Origin: Lachnoclostridium sp. UBA3262
GTDB lineage: Bacteria > Bacillota > Clostridia > Lachnospirales > Lachnospiraceae
Reading direction: 5' to 3'
Assembly: GCA_002362575.1 (NCBI GenBank)
Contig: DEUM01000023.1
Location: forward strand, 10,802-54,988
DNA: 44,187 nucleotides
Shown here in pieces: positions 16,784-25,397 of this stretch. Under the pieces are notes generated by a model that was not told the origin of the DNA, ran no database searches, and saw only the letters and a list, made by a program, of their open reading frames with translations. Made by a program: the position numbers and the translations under genes. The stretch's first letter is position 1; the number at the start of each line of letters is the position of its first letter.

Positions 16784-17621
16784 TCTGCTCTTTCAGCTCC
16801 TCTATGGAAGCAAACTTTTTTTCATGACGAAGAAACTCGATGAAAGAAACTGTCAGCACCTTCCCATACAGGTTTCCGTTATAACCAAAGAGCCATACCT
16901 CCATGCCGACCGGATTTTCTCCCGGTATGGTCGGCTTGACTCCCAGATTTCCCACACCGCCATATTGCTTTCCCTCTACCTCTGCTCTGACTGCATAAAC
17001 GCCATAAGGCGGCAGCACCTTCGCTGCCGGAGGATACAGATTCGCTGTCGGAACGGACATGGTGCGCCCGATGTGGTTTCCTTCTTCTACCTTTCCACGG
17101 AGAAAGTACGGCGTTGCAAGCAATGCATTTGCCTCACTCATATTCCCTTTTAAAATCTCCTCACGAATTCTTGTACTGCTGATAACCTCTCCATCCTGCC
17201 TTAACTTTTCAAATACAAACACCTCAAAGCCGCATTTTTTTCCCTCTTTTATCAAAAAATCGACATTTCCGGCACGTTTATAGCCAAAACAGAAATCCGC
17301 CCCAACGACAACCTTTTTTGCGCCAAGACGTTCTGCCAGAATCTCTCTGGAAAATGTTTTTGCCTGCATGCGCATAAATTCTTTTGTCACGGATATTTCC
17401 ACTAAAATATCAATCCCAAGCTCCTCCGCAAGAAACCGTTTCTCCTCCCTGCTGTAAATGCTTTGCACATTCGGAAAAAGAAAGGTAATCATTACGGTTG
17501 CCAGACCGGAGTTTTTTGCCTCGTTGACCAGCAGACGGTGCCCACGGTGAATACCGTCAAATTTTCCGATACAGACAGCCGTATTATCCAGTTGAAAGTC
17601 TAAATTTGTAATTATTTTCAT
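16731..17621 (-). CDS. ribF: Bifunctional riboflavin kinase / FAD synthetase
   Basis: This 296-residue cytosolic enzyme phosphorylates riboflavin to FMN and adenylates it to FAD. The N-terminal nucleotidyltransferase domain shows GKFDGIHRGHR (residues 19-29) and the ISSTRIREEIL segment. The C-terminal riboflavin kinase domain has GRTMSVPTANLYPP, GVYAVRAEV and GGVGNLGVKPT. It is the last gene of the rimP-to-ribF operon, 14 bases after truB. Its C-terminus is encoded opposite the end of the MocR gene and no terminator stem is visible between them. Confidence 0.95.
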   Translation of the reverse strand: MKIITNLDFQLDNTAVCIGKFDGIHRGHRLLVNEAKNSGLATVMITFLFPNVQSIYSREEKRFLAEELGIDILVEISVTKEFMRMQAKTFSREILAERLGAKKVVVGADFCFGYKRAGNVDFLIKEGKKCGFEVFVFEKLRQDGEVISSTRIREEILKGNMSEANALLATPYFLRGKVEEGNHIGRTMSVPTANLYPPAAKVLPPYGVYAVRAEVEGKQYGGVGNLGVKPTIPGENPVGMEVWLFGYNGNLYGKVLTVSFIEFLRHEKKFASIEELKEQIKKDTNRAEEILSLRDR

Positions 17622-17635
17622 TCTGTCTCATTCCT

Positions 17636-18532
17636 CTATTCATGGAACATTTTTACGACACGATACATGGCGTCCTTCTCATCATATCGGTAGATGGCAT
17701 AAAATTCATCCCCATTGCTGTACATCCGGACGTTTTCACCATCCGCTGCTTTATAATTGCAAAAATGCGGCGCTACCGGATTGCCGTTTTGTAAATATTT
17801 CTCTGCCCCTTCTTCTACTCTGCATGCAGCGTACTGCTCAAAAACAGAATCAATCGGCAAAAGCAGCTTTTCCGGCTGGTTTTTCAGACAAAATTGTTCA
17901 ATCTCTGAGAGCATTTTTGCCTTCTCCAATGTGAACTGTCCTACGCGAGTCCTTACCAGACTTTTCATCGCCGCACCGCAGCCCAGCCGCTCCCCAATAT
18001 CCTGACAGAGTGAACGTATATATGTCCCCTTTGAGCAGGTTACCTGAATTGTAAACTCATCCTTTTCAAGATTCATCTCCATAGGCAAAAGCTCATATAT
18101 TGTTACCTGCCTGGGCTTTCTCTCAACCTCCTGCCCCTTTCTGGCAAGCTCGTACAATTTCTTCCCATTTATTTTGATAGCAGAATACATAGGCGGAATC
18201 TGGCTGATAGTACCAATAAAACCGGAAAGTACAGAAAGAATCTGCTCCTCCGTTACCTGAACCGTTTTTTCTTCTACTATCGTTCCGCTCATATCCAGCG
18301 TGTCCGTCACGACACCCAGCTTTACGGTTGCGATGTATGTCTTGTCCCTGTCGGCAAGAAAATCACACACTTTCGTCGCCTTTCCGACACAGACAGGGAG
18401 AACGCCAACTGCGTCCGGATCCAGCGTTCCGGTATGTCCGATTTTCTTCATGTGAAGAATCCCTCTCAGCTTAGCCACCACATCATGGGAAGTGAATCCC
18501 TGTTCCTTATAAACATTTATTATTCCGTTCAT
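17636..18532 (-). CDS. truB: tRNA pseudouridine-55 synthase
   Basis: This 298-residue enzyme makes pseudouridine 55 in the T-loop of tRNAs. The N-terminal INVYKEQGFTSHDVV and the catalytic block GHTGTLDPDAVGVLPVC, with the catalytic Asp38, are intact. The later segments MYSAIKINGKKLYELAR and CSKGTYIRSLCQDIGE match the family, and a C-terminal PUA-like region ends the protein. AAGGATTGAC precedes the ATG. It lies between nrnA and ribF with gaps of 8 and 14 bases, the standard Firmicute order. Confidence 0.96.
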   Translation of the reverse strand: MNGIINVYKEQGFTSHDVVAKLRGILHMKKIGHTGTLDPDAVGVLPVCVGKATKVCDFLADRDKTYIATVKLGVVTDTLDMSGTIVEEKTVQVTEEQILSVLSGFIGTISQIPPMYSAIKINGKKLYELARKGQEVERKPRQVTIYELLPMEMNLEKDEFTIQVTCSKGTYIRSLCQDIGERLGCGAAMKSLVRTRVGQFTLEKAKMLSEIEQFCLKNQPEKLLLPIDSVFEQYAACRVEEGAEKYLQNGNPVAPHFCNYKAADGENVRMYSNGDEFYAIYRYDEKDAMYRVVKMFHE

Positions 18533-18540
18533 GTCAATCC

Positions 18541-19482
18541 TTAAACCAACTGCTTCTCTATATGCTCTGTGAGGTTATTGATAGCGTCGAATGCCGAGCC
18601 CTTTATCGAACATCCCGCCGCGCGTACATGTCCGCCGCCGCCAAAGTATCTGGCAATCTCACTCACATCAACAATATCATTCGAGCGCATACTGATTTTG
18701 AAGTCGCCTTGTTCCCTTTCGTTGAGAAGAATAGCTACCTCAATTCCTTCCGTTGTCCGCATCTCATCTATGACGCCGTCCAAATCCGAAGGCTTTGCCT
18801 CGTAAAATTCCATAATGTCTTTTTTGACAATAGAAAAAATACACCGCCCATCCAGAATCCGGACGCTCTCCATCAGGCAGCGTCCCATAATCTGAAGCTG
18901 TTTATACGTCTTCATATAAAAGCTGCCGTCAATAATTTTCCCAAATGGAATTCCCTTTTCAATCAGCTTTCCGGCAATCCTCATCGTCTCACCGGATGTA
19001 TTTGAATGTTTGAACACTCCGGTATCATGTATAATACCGGTATACAAAGCACAGGCAACATCATAGCTGATTTTTTCATCCTCCATAAGCGTATATAAAA
19101 TCTGTGATGTAGAACTGGCATCTGCCACAACATAATTTTCATCGCCAAATTTCGTATTGGTAATGTGATGGTCCACGTTGTAGACAAACCCCGCCTTCTT
19201 CATAACTTCCTCTGCTTTGCCAAGACGCTCCTCGTCCCCACAATCTAAGGAAATAAATAAGTCATAGCGTTCTGACTTTGGCTCAAACGCCCTCTCAGCC
19301 TTCAAATAATCAAAAGCCTCTGGAAAATCCTCCAGATATACACTTACCTTCTTAGTAGGAAAATTAGAACTTATGTAGCCGTAAAGCCCCATGCAGGAGC
19401 CAATACAATCGCCATCCGGTCTCACATGACCGCCAATCGCTATCGTATCTGCCTTTCTAATTGCCTTTATGAAATTATTCAT
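18541..19482 (-). CDS. nrnA: DHH-family oligoribonuclease / pAp phosphatase
   Basis: This 313-residue protein of the DHH/DHHA1 superfamily degrades nano-RNAs and can dephosphorylate pAp. The motifs are GGHVRPDGDCIGS near residue 18, SLDCGD, the signature VDHHITNTKFGD, GIIHDTGVF, and the C-terminal DHHA1 glycine motif ARYFGGGGHVRAAGC. The start overlaps the end of rbfA by eight bases, which indicates coupled translation. Its position between rbfA and truB matches NrnA (YtqI-like) genes in other Firmicutes. Confidence 0.93.
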   Translation of the reverse strand: MNNFIKAIRKADTIAIGGHVRPDGDCIGSCMGLYGYISSNFPTKKVSVYLEDFPEAFDYLKAERAFEPKSERYDLFISLDCGDEERLGKAEEVMKKAGFVYNVDHHITNTKFGDENYVVADASSTSQILYTLMEDEKISYDVACALYTGIIHDTGVFKHSNTSGETMRIAGKLIEKGIPFGKIIDGSFYMKTYKQLQIMGRCLMESVRILDGRCIFSIVKKDIMEFYEAKPSDLDGVIDEMRTTEGIEVAILLNEREQGDFKISMRSNDIVDVSEIARYFGGGGHVRAAGCSIKGSAFDAINNLTEHIEKQLV

Positions 19483-19831
19483 GCTTATTCACCTCGTCAA
19501 TTCGCTTTGACATCATTACTCCATACTCAATGGAATTATCCAATACGAAAGTCAACTCCGGAGTGTTGCGGAGATTCATTCTGGATGCCAGCTGATGTCT
19601 GGCAAAAGAAGCACTTTTTTTCAGTCCTTCCATTGTCTTTTCTTTGGCCTCATCATCTCCCAAGACACTGACAAAAATTTTCGCAAATTTCAAATCCGGT
19701 GTTACTTCTACCGCCATAACCGATGTCATAGGGTGTATCCTTGGATCTTTTAAATCTTCGCGGATTATCTGACTCATCTCACGCTGGACTTCACTGTTAA
19801 TGCGAATATTTTTTACGCTGTTTTTTCTCAT
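19475..19831 (-). CDS. rbfA: 30S ribosome-binding factor A
   Basis: This 118-residue KH-fold protein is needed for late 16S rRNA processing and cold adaptation. It starts MRKNSVKNIRINSEVQREMS, with the typical segment LKDPRIHPMTSVMAVEVTPD and the C-terminal RMNLRNTPELTFVLDNSIEYG. Family length is normal. It follows infB after about 64 bases and overlaps nrnA by eight bases. Confidence 0.95.
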   Translation of the reverse strand: MRKNSVKNIRINSEVQREMSQIIREDLKDPRIHPMTSVMAVEVTPDLKFAKIFVSVLGDDEAKEKTMEGLKKSASFARHQLASRMNLRNTPELTFVLDNSIEYGVMMSKRIDEVNKHE

Positions 19832-19895
19832 ATATAAACATTCCTTTTTTCATCTTTTTCTTTTTGCTTCCACAATGTTCTGCCAAAGCTTCCTG

Positions 19896-22547
19896 CTACC
19901 TTGGCACTTCAACCATCTTGTAACATTCTACCTGATCTGTCTCAATAATGTCATTGAATCCAGCAAACACCAGACCACACTCATAACCAGCTGCAACCTC
20001 TTTTACATCATCCTTAAACCGCTTCAAGCTGGCAAGGTCTCCCTCGAAAATCTGCTCTCCGTCACGGGTAATACGGGCGCGGCATCCACGCTCAACCTTA
20101 CCGTCCAGTACATAAGAACCAGCAATCGTACCGACACCGGACGCCTTAAAGGTCTGGCGCACTTCTACATGGGCAATTACCTTTTCCTCATAAATCGGCT
20201 CAAGCATACCCTTCATCGCTGCCTCAATATCCTCGATGGCATCGTAAATGACACGGTACAGACGGACATCAACATTTTCTCTCTCTGCGGACTCCTTTGC
20301 CATATTATCTACACGGATATTGAATCCAATAATAATGGCATTGGAAGCGCTTGCCAGATTAACATCGGATTCGTTAATTGCACCGACGCCACCATGAATA
20401 ACCCGTACCGCTACTTCTTCGTTGCTCAGCTTGACAAGACTCTGTTTTACTGCTTCTACCGAGCCCTGTACATCTGCCTTAATAATCAGATTCAAATCTT
20501 TTACATTACCTGCCTGAATCTGGCTGAACAAACCGTCTAGCGAAAGTTTCTTTGCCTTTGTCTCCTCTAACAGTTTATCCTTACCCTGATCTACATATGC
20601 CTGTGCAATCTGCTTTGCCTCTTTGTCATTTTCTGTCGCCATAAAGATTTCCCCGGCGTCCGGTACTCCATTCAGACCAAGAATCTCAACCGGAGTCGAT
20701 GGCTTCGCCTGCTTCACTCTCTCTCCCTTGTGGTCTATCATAGCACGGACTTTACCGTAAGCTGTTCCTACCGCAATATGGTCTCCAACATTCAACGTAC
20801 CTTTTTGCACTAATATGGAAGCGACCGGACCACGTCCCTTATCCAGACGGGCCTCAATTACGATACCACGGGCACGGCGTTTTGGATTCGCCTTTAATTC
20901 AAGCACTTCAGAGGTCAGTACAATCATTTCCAGAAGATTCTCAATACCTTCCTTCGTATGTGCCGATACCGGACAAAAGATAGTGCTTCCGCCCCAGTCT
21001 TCCGGAATCAGTTCGTATTCTGAAAGCTCCTGCTTTACTCTCTCAATATTTGCGCCCTCTTTATCAATCTTATTGACGGCAACAATAATTTCCACGCCTG
21101 CTGCTTTCGCATGGTTAATCGCCTCTATCGTCTGTGGCATAACACCATCGTCTGCGGCTACTACCAAAACAGCAATATCCGTTGACTGTGCTCCTCTCAT
21201 TCGCATAGAGGTAAATGCCTCGTGTCCCGGAGTATCTAAAAACGTAATCTTTTCGCCGTTAATACGCACCACATAGGCACCGATATGCTGAGTAATTCCA
21301 CCCGCCTCATGCTCTGAAACATCGGTCTGGCGAATCGCATCTAACAGAGAAGTTTTACCGTGGTCGACATGCCCCATAACACAGACAACCGGTGGACGCT
21401 TTTTCATCTTACTTTCGTCTTCTTCCTCCTCCTTCAGAAGCTCTGCAACCATATCGACTTTTTCTTCCATCTCCGCAATAATATCAAAACTGAGGGCAAT
21501 CTCCTCTGCTTCCTCAAACGTAATATCCTGATTCAGGGATACCATCTGCCCCTGTAAAAAAAGCTTCTTTACAAGAGCCGCTGCCGGCATCTTCATCTTT
21601 TCTGCCAGTTCGCGAATCGTGAGGGATTCCGGAATGGTAATCTGCTTAATTTCCTCAACTGGTTCCTGCTTTACCGGCTCCGGTTTGATAAACGCTCCCT
21701 TTCTGTTCGGGTCCTTTCTGGAACGGATACGGCTCATTTCCTCTTTGCTGCTCTTGCGGTAGCCGCCTGCCTTACTGCGCTCATCCTTTTTCCGATTATT
21801 TCTCTGTCTGGAGTTCTTCTGCTCCTGCTTAATTCCATCAAAACCACTCTGTGCTTTTTCAAACCGTTCAAATACGCGGTCTCCGTTATTTCCGCCCCGG
21901 CCTCCACGGTCATTCCTTCTATCGTTTCTTCTGTCATTTCTCTGTCCGCCGTTTCTTCCGCCACGGTTGTCACGGTCGCCTCCCCGCTGTCCATCTCGGT
22001 TCTGGTTCCGCTGACCATCCCGATTTCCATTCCTGTTTCCTCCGCGCTGTCCATCACGGCTCTGGTTTGTCTTTGCTTTCTCCCTGTTCCTATTACCACT
22101 ACGACTGTCATTCCTACTGTCATCACGGTTATCACTCCGGGAAGACTTTGGCTCCTGTCTCAGCGGTCTGTCACTGTCAGCTTTCGGCTGGGAATCGACT
22201 GTCTTCTCCTGTACCTGTGGGGCTTTCTTTTCGGCCGCTGTCTCCGCCTCCTTCTTAGCCGGCTTTGGCTCCTGCTGCACCGGTTCTTTCTTTTCCTCCT
22301 GTACAGCCGTTTTTTCTACTGCTTTTTTAGCCGCTGTCTTTTCCTGTCCGGAAGCAGCACTCTTACTCTTTGCCTTCGAAGTGAAGGTTTTCATCAAAAA
22401 GGCAATGGCAGCATCTTCTATATTACTATTTGCGCCTTTTACCTCAAAACCATTGTCATTTAAAAGTTTAACCAAATCACTGCTTTTTATGTCCTTATCC
22501 TGTTGCTGTATACTGCGGGCGATTTCATATATTTTCATTTTTGCCAT
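19896..22547 (-). CDS. infB: Translation initiation factor IF-2
   Basis: This 883-residue GTPase places initiator tRNA on the 30S subunit. The order is an N-terminal IF2_N helical domain (1-55), a Lys/Glu/Ala/Pro-rich stretch (56-135), an Arg/Gly/Asn/Asp-rich low-complexity segment (about 137-222), a second IF2_N domain (about 303-355), the G domain with G1 GHVDHGKTS (392-400), DTPGHEAF and NKIDKEG, and C-terminal domains II to IV. The segment around 160-220 consists of near-repeats of NRDGQRGG and NDRR, unlike the usual Lys/Ala linker. A GGAGGTAAC site precedes the ATG, and the L7Ae-like gene overlaps the start by 23 bases. Confidence 0.97.
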   Translation of the reverse strand: MAKMKIYEIARSIQQQDKDIKSSDLVKLLNDNGFEVKGANSNIEDAAIAFLMKTFTSKAKSKSAASGQEKTAAKKAVEKTAVQEEKKEPVQQEPKPAKKEAETAAEKKAPQVQEKTVDSQPKADSDRPLRQEPKSSRSDNRDDSRNDSRSGNRNREKAKTNQSRDGQRGGNRNGNRDGQRNQNRDGQRGGDRDNRGGRNGGQRNDRRNDRRNDRGGRGGNNGDRVFERFEKAQSGFDGIKQEQKNSRQRNNRKKDERSKAGGYRKSSKEEMSRIRSRKDPNRKGAFIKPEPVKQEPVEEIKQITIPESLTIRELAEKMKMPAAALVKKLFLQGQMVSLNQDITFEEAEEIALSFDIIAEMEEKVDMVAELLKEEEEDESKMKKRPPVVCVMGHVDHGKTSLLDAIRQTDVSEHEAGGITQHIGAYVVRINGEKITFLDTPGHEAFTSMRMRGAQSTDIAVLVVAADDGVMPQTIEAINHAKAAGVEIIVAVNKIDKEGANIERVKQELSEYELIPEDWGGSTIFCPVSAHTKEGIENLLEMIVLTSEVLELKANPKRRARGIVIEARLDKGRGPVASILVQKGTLNVGDHIAVGTAYGKVRAMIDHKGERVKQAKPSTPVEILGLNGVPDAGEIFMATENDKEAKQIAQAYVDQGKDKLLEETKAKKLSLDGLFSQIQAGNVKDLNLIIKADVQGSVEAVKQSLVKLSNEEVAVRVIHGGVGAINESDVNLASASNAIIIGFNIRVDNMAKESAERENVDVRLYRVIYDAIEDIEAAMKGMLEPIYEEKVIAHVEVRQTFKASGVGTIAGSYVLDGKVERGCRARITRDGEQIFEGDLASLKRFKDDVKEVAAGYECGLVFAGFNDIIETDQVECYKMVEVPR

Positions 22548-22866
22548 ACTTTGTTACCTCCATGTTTAAATTCTTACCGATTGATGTTGCAAATCCTTTA
22601 TCCATAACTGCCAGCGAAGCCCTAAACTCTTTGCCTACTGCGTTGCCAAGGACGTCCTTATCTCCGAACTCAGCATACGGAACTTTGTAATAGGCACAGG
22701 AATTTGAAAATTTTTTCTTTGTATTTGCTGATGCATCCCCTGCCACAATGACCAGATATGCCCTGCCATCGCGAATCGCTTTCTCCGTCATGAATTCACC
22801 ACTTGCTACACATCCTGCTTTCATAGCGAGTCCCAGTGTACCTAGAACTTTTTTACTATTTATCAT
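22525..22866 (-). CDS. L7Ae/L30e-family RNA-binding protein (YlxQ-like)
   Basis: This 113-residue protein of the L7Ae/L30e/S12e fold binds kink-turn RNA in related proteins. The segments VLGTLGLAMKAGCVASGEFMTEKAIRDG (key part GLAMKAGCVASGE) and YLVIVAGDASANTKKK fit the family. It sits between ylxR and infB, as in Bacillus and Clostridium, with an 11-base overlap with ylxR and a 23-base overlap with infB. The C-terminus is slightly longer than in Bacillus YlxQ. Its exact RNA target here is unknown. Confidence 0.9.
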   Translation of the reverse strand: MINSKKVLGTLGLAMKAGCVASGEFMTEKAIRDGRAYLVIVAGDASANTKKKFSNSCAYYKVPYAEFGDKDVLGNAVGKEFRASLAVMDKGFATSIGKNLNMEVTKYGKNENI

Positions 22867-23125
22867 TTTTTAATTGCCTTTCTAACTCATCATATATTTC
22901 GTCCGGCACATTCATTTTAAACGAACGGCTAAGGGCATTTAACTGGCGGGCTTTTTTCAGACATTCTTCATTTTCACAAATATATGCTCCTCTGCCATTT
23001 TTTCTTCCGGTTCTATCTAACATGATATCCCCTTCCGATGTCTTTACTACCCGTATCAGTTCTTTTTTACTTTTGCTCTCACGGCAGCCGATACATTGCC
23101 GTTCTGGTTTTTTCTTTCCCTGCAA
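22856..23125 (-). CDS. ylxR: YlxR family RNA-binding protein (RNase P modulator RnpM)
   Basis: This 89-residue basic protein begins KKPERQCIGCRESKSKKEL and contains DRTGRKNGRGAYICENEECL, the two conserved blocks of the YlxR family. In Bacillus the protein, now called RnpM, interacts with RNase P RNA and modulates its activity. Translation appears to start at TTG (23125), seven bases after GGAGGAG. It lies between nusA and the L7Ae-like gene as expected. Confidence 0.93.
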   Translation of the reverse strand: MQGKKKPERQCIGCRESKSKKELIRVVKTSEGDIMLDRTGRKNGRGAYICENEECLKKARQLNALSRSFKMNVPDEIYDELERQLKNDK

Positions 23126-23175
23126 GGCCGCTCCTCCTTCATTTTTATGTGCAAAAACTTATTTGGGCACATTTC

Positions 23176-24237
23176 CTATTCCAGAACTCGTGACTCACTC
23201 TTGATGTCAATTTTGTATCCTGTCAATTTTGCTGCCAGCCTCGCATTCTGTCCTTCTTTTCCAATCGCCAGTGAAAGCTGGTAATCCGGCACAATAACTT
23301 CCGCACTCTTTTCTTCCTCATCTACCGTTACTGATACTACCTTGGAAGGATTCAAGGCATGCTCAATGAAAATAGCAGGATCCTCACTCCACTCCACAAT
23401 ATCAATTTTCTCCCCCCGCAGCTCATCTACGACCGCATTCACTCTGGCGCCATTTACTCCTACACAGGCTCCGACTGCATCTACATCCGGATTATTGCTG
23501 TAAACGGCTATCTTAGAACGGGAACCAGCTTCACGCGACACATTCTTAATTTCCACGACGCCGCTTTGAATTTCTGCCACCTCCGACTCAAATAATCTTT
23601 TCACTAATTCCGGATGAGTACGGGAAATAATAATTCTTGGTCCCCTCGTCGTATCTCTTACCTCCGTCACGTACAGCTTAATTCTCTCGTGAGGCAGGAA
23701 CCGCTCAGAAGGCACCTGTTCCTGAGTAGTAAGCATAGCATCTACCTTCCCAAGATTGATATTATAATTACCATTGCTATACCGCTGTACTGTACCAGTA
23801 ATAATATCCTTTTCTTTTGTATAATACTGGTCATACAGGACCTTTCGTTCCTCCTCCCGAATCTTCTGCACGACTACCTGTTTTGCTTTTTGTGCGGCGA
23901 TACGACCAAAGTTTTTCGGTGTGACCTCAATACTGACAGTCTCACCTGCTCCTGTACCCGGATATTTCACTTCAGCCTCTGCAAGCGACATCTGCAAAGT
24001 AGCATCTTCCACTTCTTCTACCACTAATTTATCTTGATATACGTGAAATTCGCCTGTCTCACGGTCCAGATTTACACGGACGTTATCTGACTTCCCAAAC
24101 TGGTTCTTACATGCTGCCAATAATGAATTTTCAATTGCTTCCAATAAAATCTCTTTGCTGATATCTTTCTCTTTCTCAATTGCAATCAATGCCTCAATTA
24201 GTTCCGGGTTTCCTTTCTGTGTTGTTGTCTTCTTCAT
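23176..24237 (-). CDS. nusA: Transcription termination/antitermination factor
   Basis: This 353-residue protein binds RNA polymerase and nascent RNA. The N-terminal domain begins after the short leader MKKTTTQKG with NPELIEALIAIEKEKDISKE; an S1 domain follows (KDIITGTVQRYSNGNYNINLG), then KH1 and KH2 with CVGVNGARVNAVVDELRGEKIDIVEW and LAIGKEGQNARLAAKLTGYKIDI (shown as partial marks of the two KH cores). It lacks the C-terminal acidic repeats of E. coli NusA, as is normal for Firmicutes. It follows rimP after a 79-base gap with a small hairpin. Confidence 0.96.
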   Translation of the reverse strand: MKKTTTQKGNPELIEALIAIEKEKDISKEILLEAIENSLLAACKNQFGKSDNVRVNLDRETGEFHVYQDKLVVEEVEDATLQMSLAEAEVKYPGTGAGETVSIEVTPKNFGRIAAQKAKQVVVQKIREEERKVLYDQYYTKEKDIITGTVQRYSNGNYNINLGKVDAMLTTQEQVPSERFLPHERIKLYVTEVRDTTRGPRIIISRTHPELVKRLFESEVAEIQSGVVEIKNVSREAGSRSKIAVYSNNPDVDAVGACVGVNGARVNAVVDELRGEKIDIVEWSEDPAIFIEHALNPSKVVSVTVDEEEKSAEVIVPDYQLSLAIGKEGQNARLAAKLTGYKIDIKSESRVLE

Positions 24238-24291
24238 TTTTTCTATTATCCTCCTATCATCTTATTTCTCATTCTTTATATCAAATTTTCC

Positions 24292-24309
24292 CCAGCAGAC
24301 TGCTGCTGG
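24292..24309 (-). other. Intergenic hairpin between rimP and nusA
   Basis: Perfect 7-base arms CCAGCAG / CTGCTGG around a four-base loop. No proper T-run follows in the direction of transcription, so RNA processing, stability or NusA autoregulation is more plausible than full termination. Confidence 0.4.
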
Positions 24310-24316
24310 ATATTAA

Positions 24317-24805
24317 CTAGAAATCTATAGATTTACGAATCAGGGCAATATCCTTTATCGGTATTTCCATATCCCTGTCGTCAAAGCCGAGCGTAATCAC
24401 ATTGTCCTGATATGATTTCAGTATGCCGATGAATTCCTTGTCGGAATACTTTTTCCCTTTTTCCTCCCATGTGACCGGAGAGAACAATTTTACCTCTACA
24501 TCATTTCCGATATTCCTCATAAAGTCCTTCGGTTTCTTAAACGGCCGCAAAAGTCCCGGCGAACTTACCTCCAGAATATAGGATTCCTCAATGAAATCTT
24601 TTTCGTCCAGCAAGTCACTGAGCTCATGGTTTACCACGGTCAAATCGTCAATGGTAATCCCTCCCTCTTTGTCAATATAGGCACATAAGTGCCAGCTCCC
24701 CGCTTCCTTAACAAACTCTACGTCCACCAACTCATAGTTGTATTTCTCAAGAATCGGTGTGATGAGTTGCTCTGTCTTCTGTTCGTAATCTCGATGTTTG
24801 CTCAA
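24317..24805 (-). CDS. rimP: Ribosome maturation factor
   Basis: This 162-residue two-domain protein is required for 30S maturation. The N-terminal domain contains NYELVDVEFVKEAGSWHLCAYIDKEGGI (core VDVEFVKEAG) and the SSPGLLRPFK motif; the C-terminal SH3-like domain carries EVKLFSP and a long IPIKDIALIRKSIDF end. Initiation is at TTG (24805), with AGAGG upstream. It is the first gene of the operon driven from the promoter at 25156-25184, which leaves a leader of about 340 bases. Confidence 0.94.
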   Translation of the reverse strand: MSKHRDYEQKTEQLITPILEKYNYELVDVEFVKEAGSWHLCAYIDKEGGITIDDLTVVNHELSDLLDEKDFIEESYILEVSSPGLLRPFKKPKDFMRNIGNDVEVKLFSPVTWEEKGKKYSDKEFIGILKSYQDNVITLGFDDRDMEIPIKDIALIRKSIDF

Positions 24806-24888
24806 ATAAAAACCTCTTTTCTTCCTTATTTATGTAATGATACTTGCTTCGTGCCCCTGTCCGGCAATGTGCGGTACATGGCGCAGAT

Positions 24889-25025
24889 TTCGCAATATGC
24901 CGTGCACAATTCGAAAATCACAGATTTTCTCATCGTGGGCTTTCGCCCTATGCTCCCTGCTTCGCAATATGCCGTGCACAATTCGAAAATCACAGATTTT
25001 CTCATCGTGGGCTTTCGCCCTATGC
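24889..25025. repeat. Tandem pair of 65-base units
   Basis: Units 24889-24953 and 24961-25025 are identical to my reading and separated by seven bases (period 72). Each unit contains the inverted repeat GAAAATC-ACA-GATTTTC and the short palindromic GGGC-TTTC-GCCC. They lie in the predicted 5' leader of the rimP operon mRNA. Open frames cross the area, but they encode the repeat twice (RKPTMRKSVIFELCTAYCE) and look like by-products of the structured DNA. Confidence 0.85.
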
Positions 25026-25130
25026 CAAGAAAGAAAAGCCGCCCCTCTTGTGCAAGCACAAGGGACGTCTTTTCTTTCTTGGCGCACGGCTCATTGCTTA
25101 CACGAAAATGAGTGGACGCGAGTCCACTCA
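25024..25130. repeat. Cluster of strong palindromes in the rimP leader
   Basis: Two nested palindromes are followed by a third. GCCAAGAAAGAAAAG at 25024-25038 pairs perfectly with 25069-25083. Inside it, CTTGTGC pairs with GCACAAG. Then GAGTGGAC and GTCCACTC form a further hairpin around 25111-25130. The block looks like part of a dispersed, structure-forming repeat and could act as an RNA element or an intrinsic terminator-like barrier before rimP. Confidence 0.75.
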
Positions 25131-25155
25131 TCCAATTAACAGTATCATTGTTTGT

Positions 25156-25184
25156 AGTATAGCACCAATTTATGGATATTGCAA
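25156..25184 (-). promoter_or_regulatory. Promoter of the rimP-nusA-infB-ribF operon
   Basis: Read leftward: TTGCAA, a 17-base spacer, TATACT. Transcription should begin near 25148, so the mRNA leader carries both the tandem units and the palindromes before the TTG start of rimP at 24805. Confidence 0.8.
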
Positions 25185-25247
25185 GCGTTTTGTGTAGAAA
25201 ATCGTATTTCTGCATATAACACTCGGCTAAACCATATACCTTTCAAA

Positions 25248-25319
25248 TAGTCCGTAGGGGAATCGAACCCCTGTTTCTGCCGTGAGAGGGCAGCGTCTTA
25301 GCCGCTTGACCAACGGACC
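25248..25319 (-). tRNA. tRNA-Glu (anticodon CUC)
   Basis: A complete 72-base cloverleaf on the minus strand. The acceptor arm GGTCCGT pairs with ACGGACT (first pair G-U), the D-arm region contains TTGGTCAAGCGGCTAAGA, the anticodon stem CTGCC/GGCAG holds the loop CTCTCAC (anticodon CTC), and the T-loop is GGGGTTCGATTCCCC. The discriminator is A and no CCA is encoded. The gene stands alone downstream of its own promoter at 25335-25363. Confidence 0.93.
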
Positions 25320-25334
25320 GTATCAACATTTGAT

Positions 25335-25363
25335 ATATTACTACAGTTTATCAGAAAAAGCAA
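25335..25363 (-). promoter_or_regulatory. Promoter of the tRNA-Glu gene
   Basis: Read leftward: TTGCTT, a 17-base spacer, TAATAT. It ends about 15 bases before the tRNA 5' end. Confidence 0.65.
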
Positions 25364-25397
25364 GCACTTTTTTAAAAACTTCAAAAACTTAAAATAT

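Noticed and set aside
21734..22258. Open frames opposite and out of frame within infB
   Set aside because: They mirror the low-complexity repeat of IF-2 and have no independent ribosome binding site.
24889..25025. Possible CRISPR array
   Set aside because: Only two units, 65 bases each with a 7-base separator, and no cas genes.
24826..25215. Open frames of 85-129 residues over the rimP leader
   Set aside because: They translate the tandem 65-base units twice and run through three hairpins. Similar frames exist on both strands, and the region lies between the promoter and rimP.
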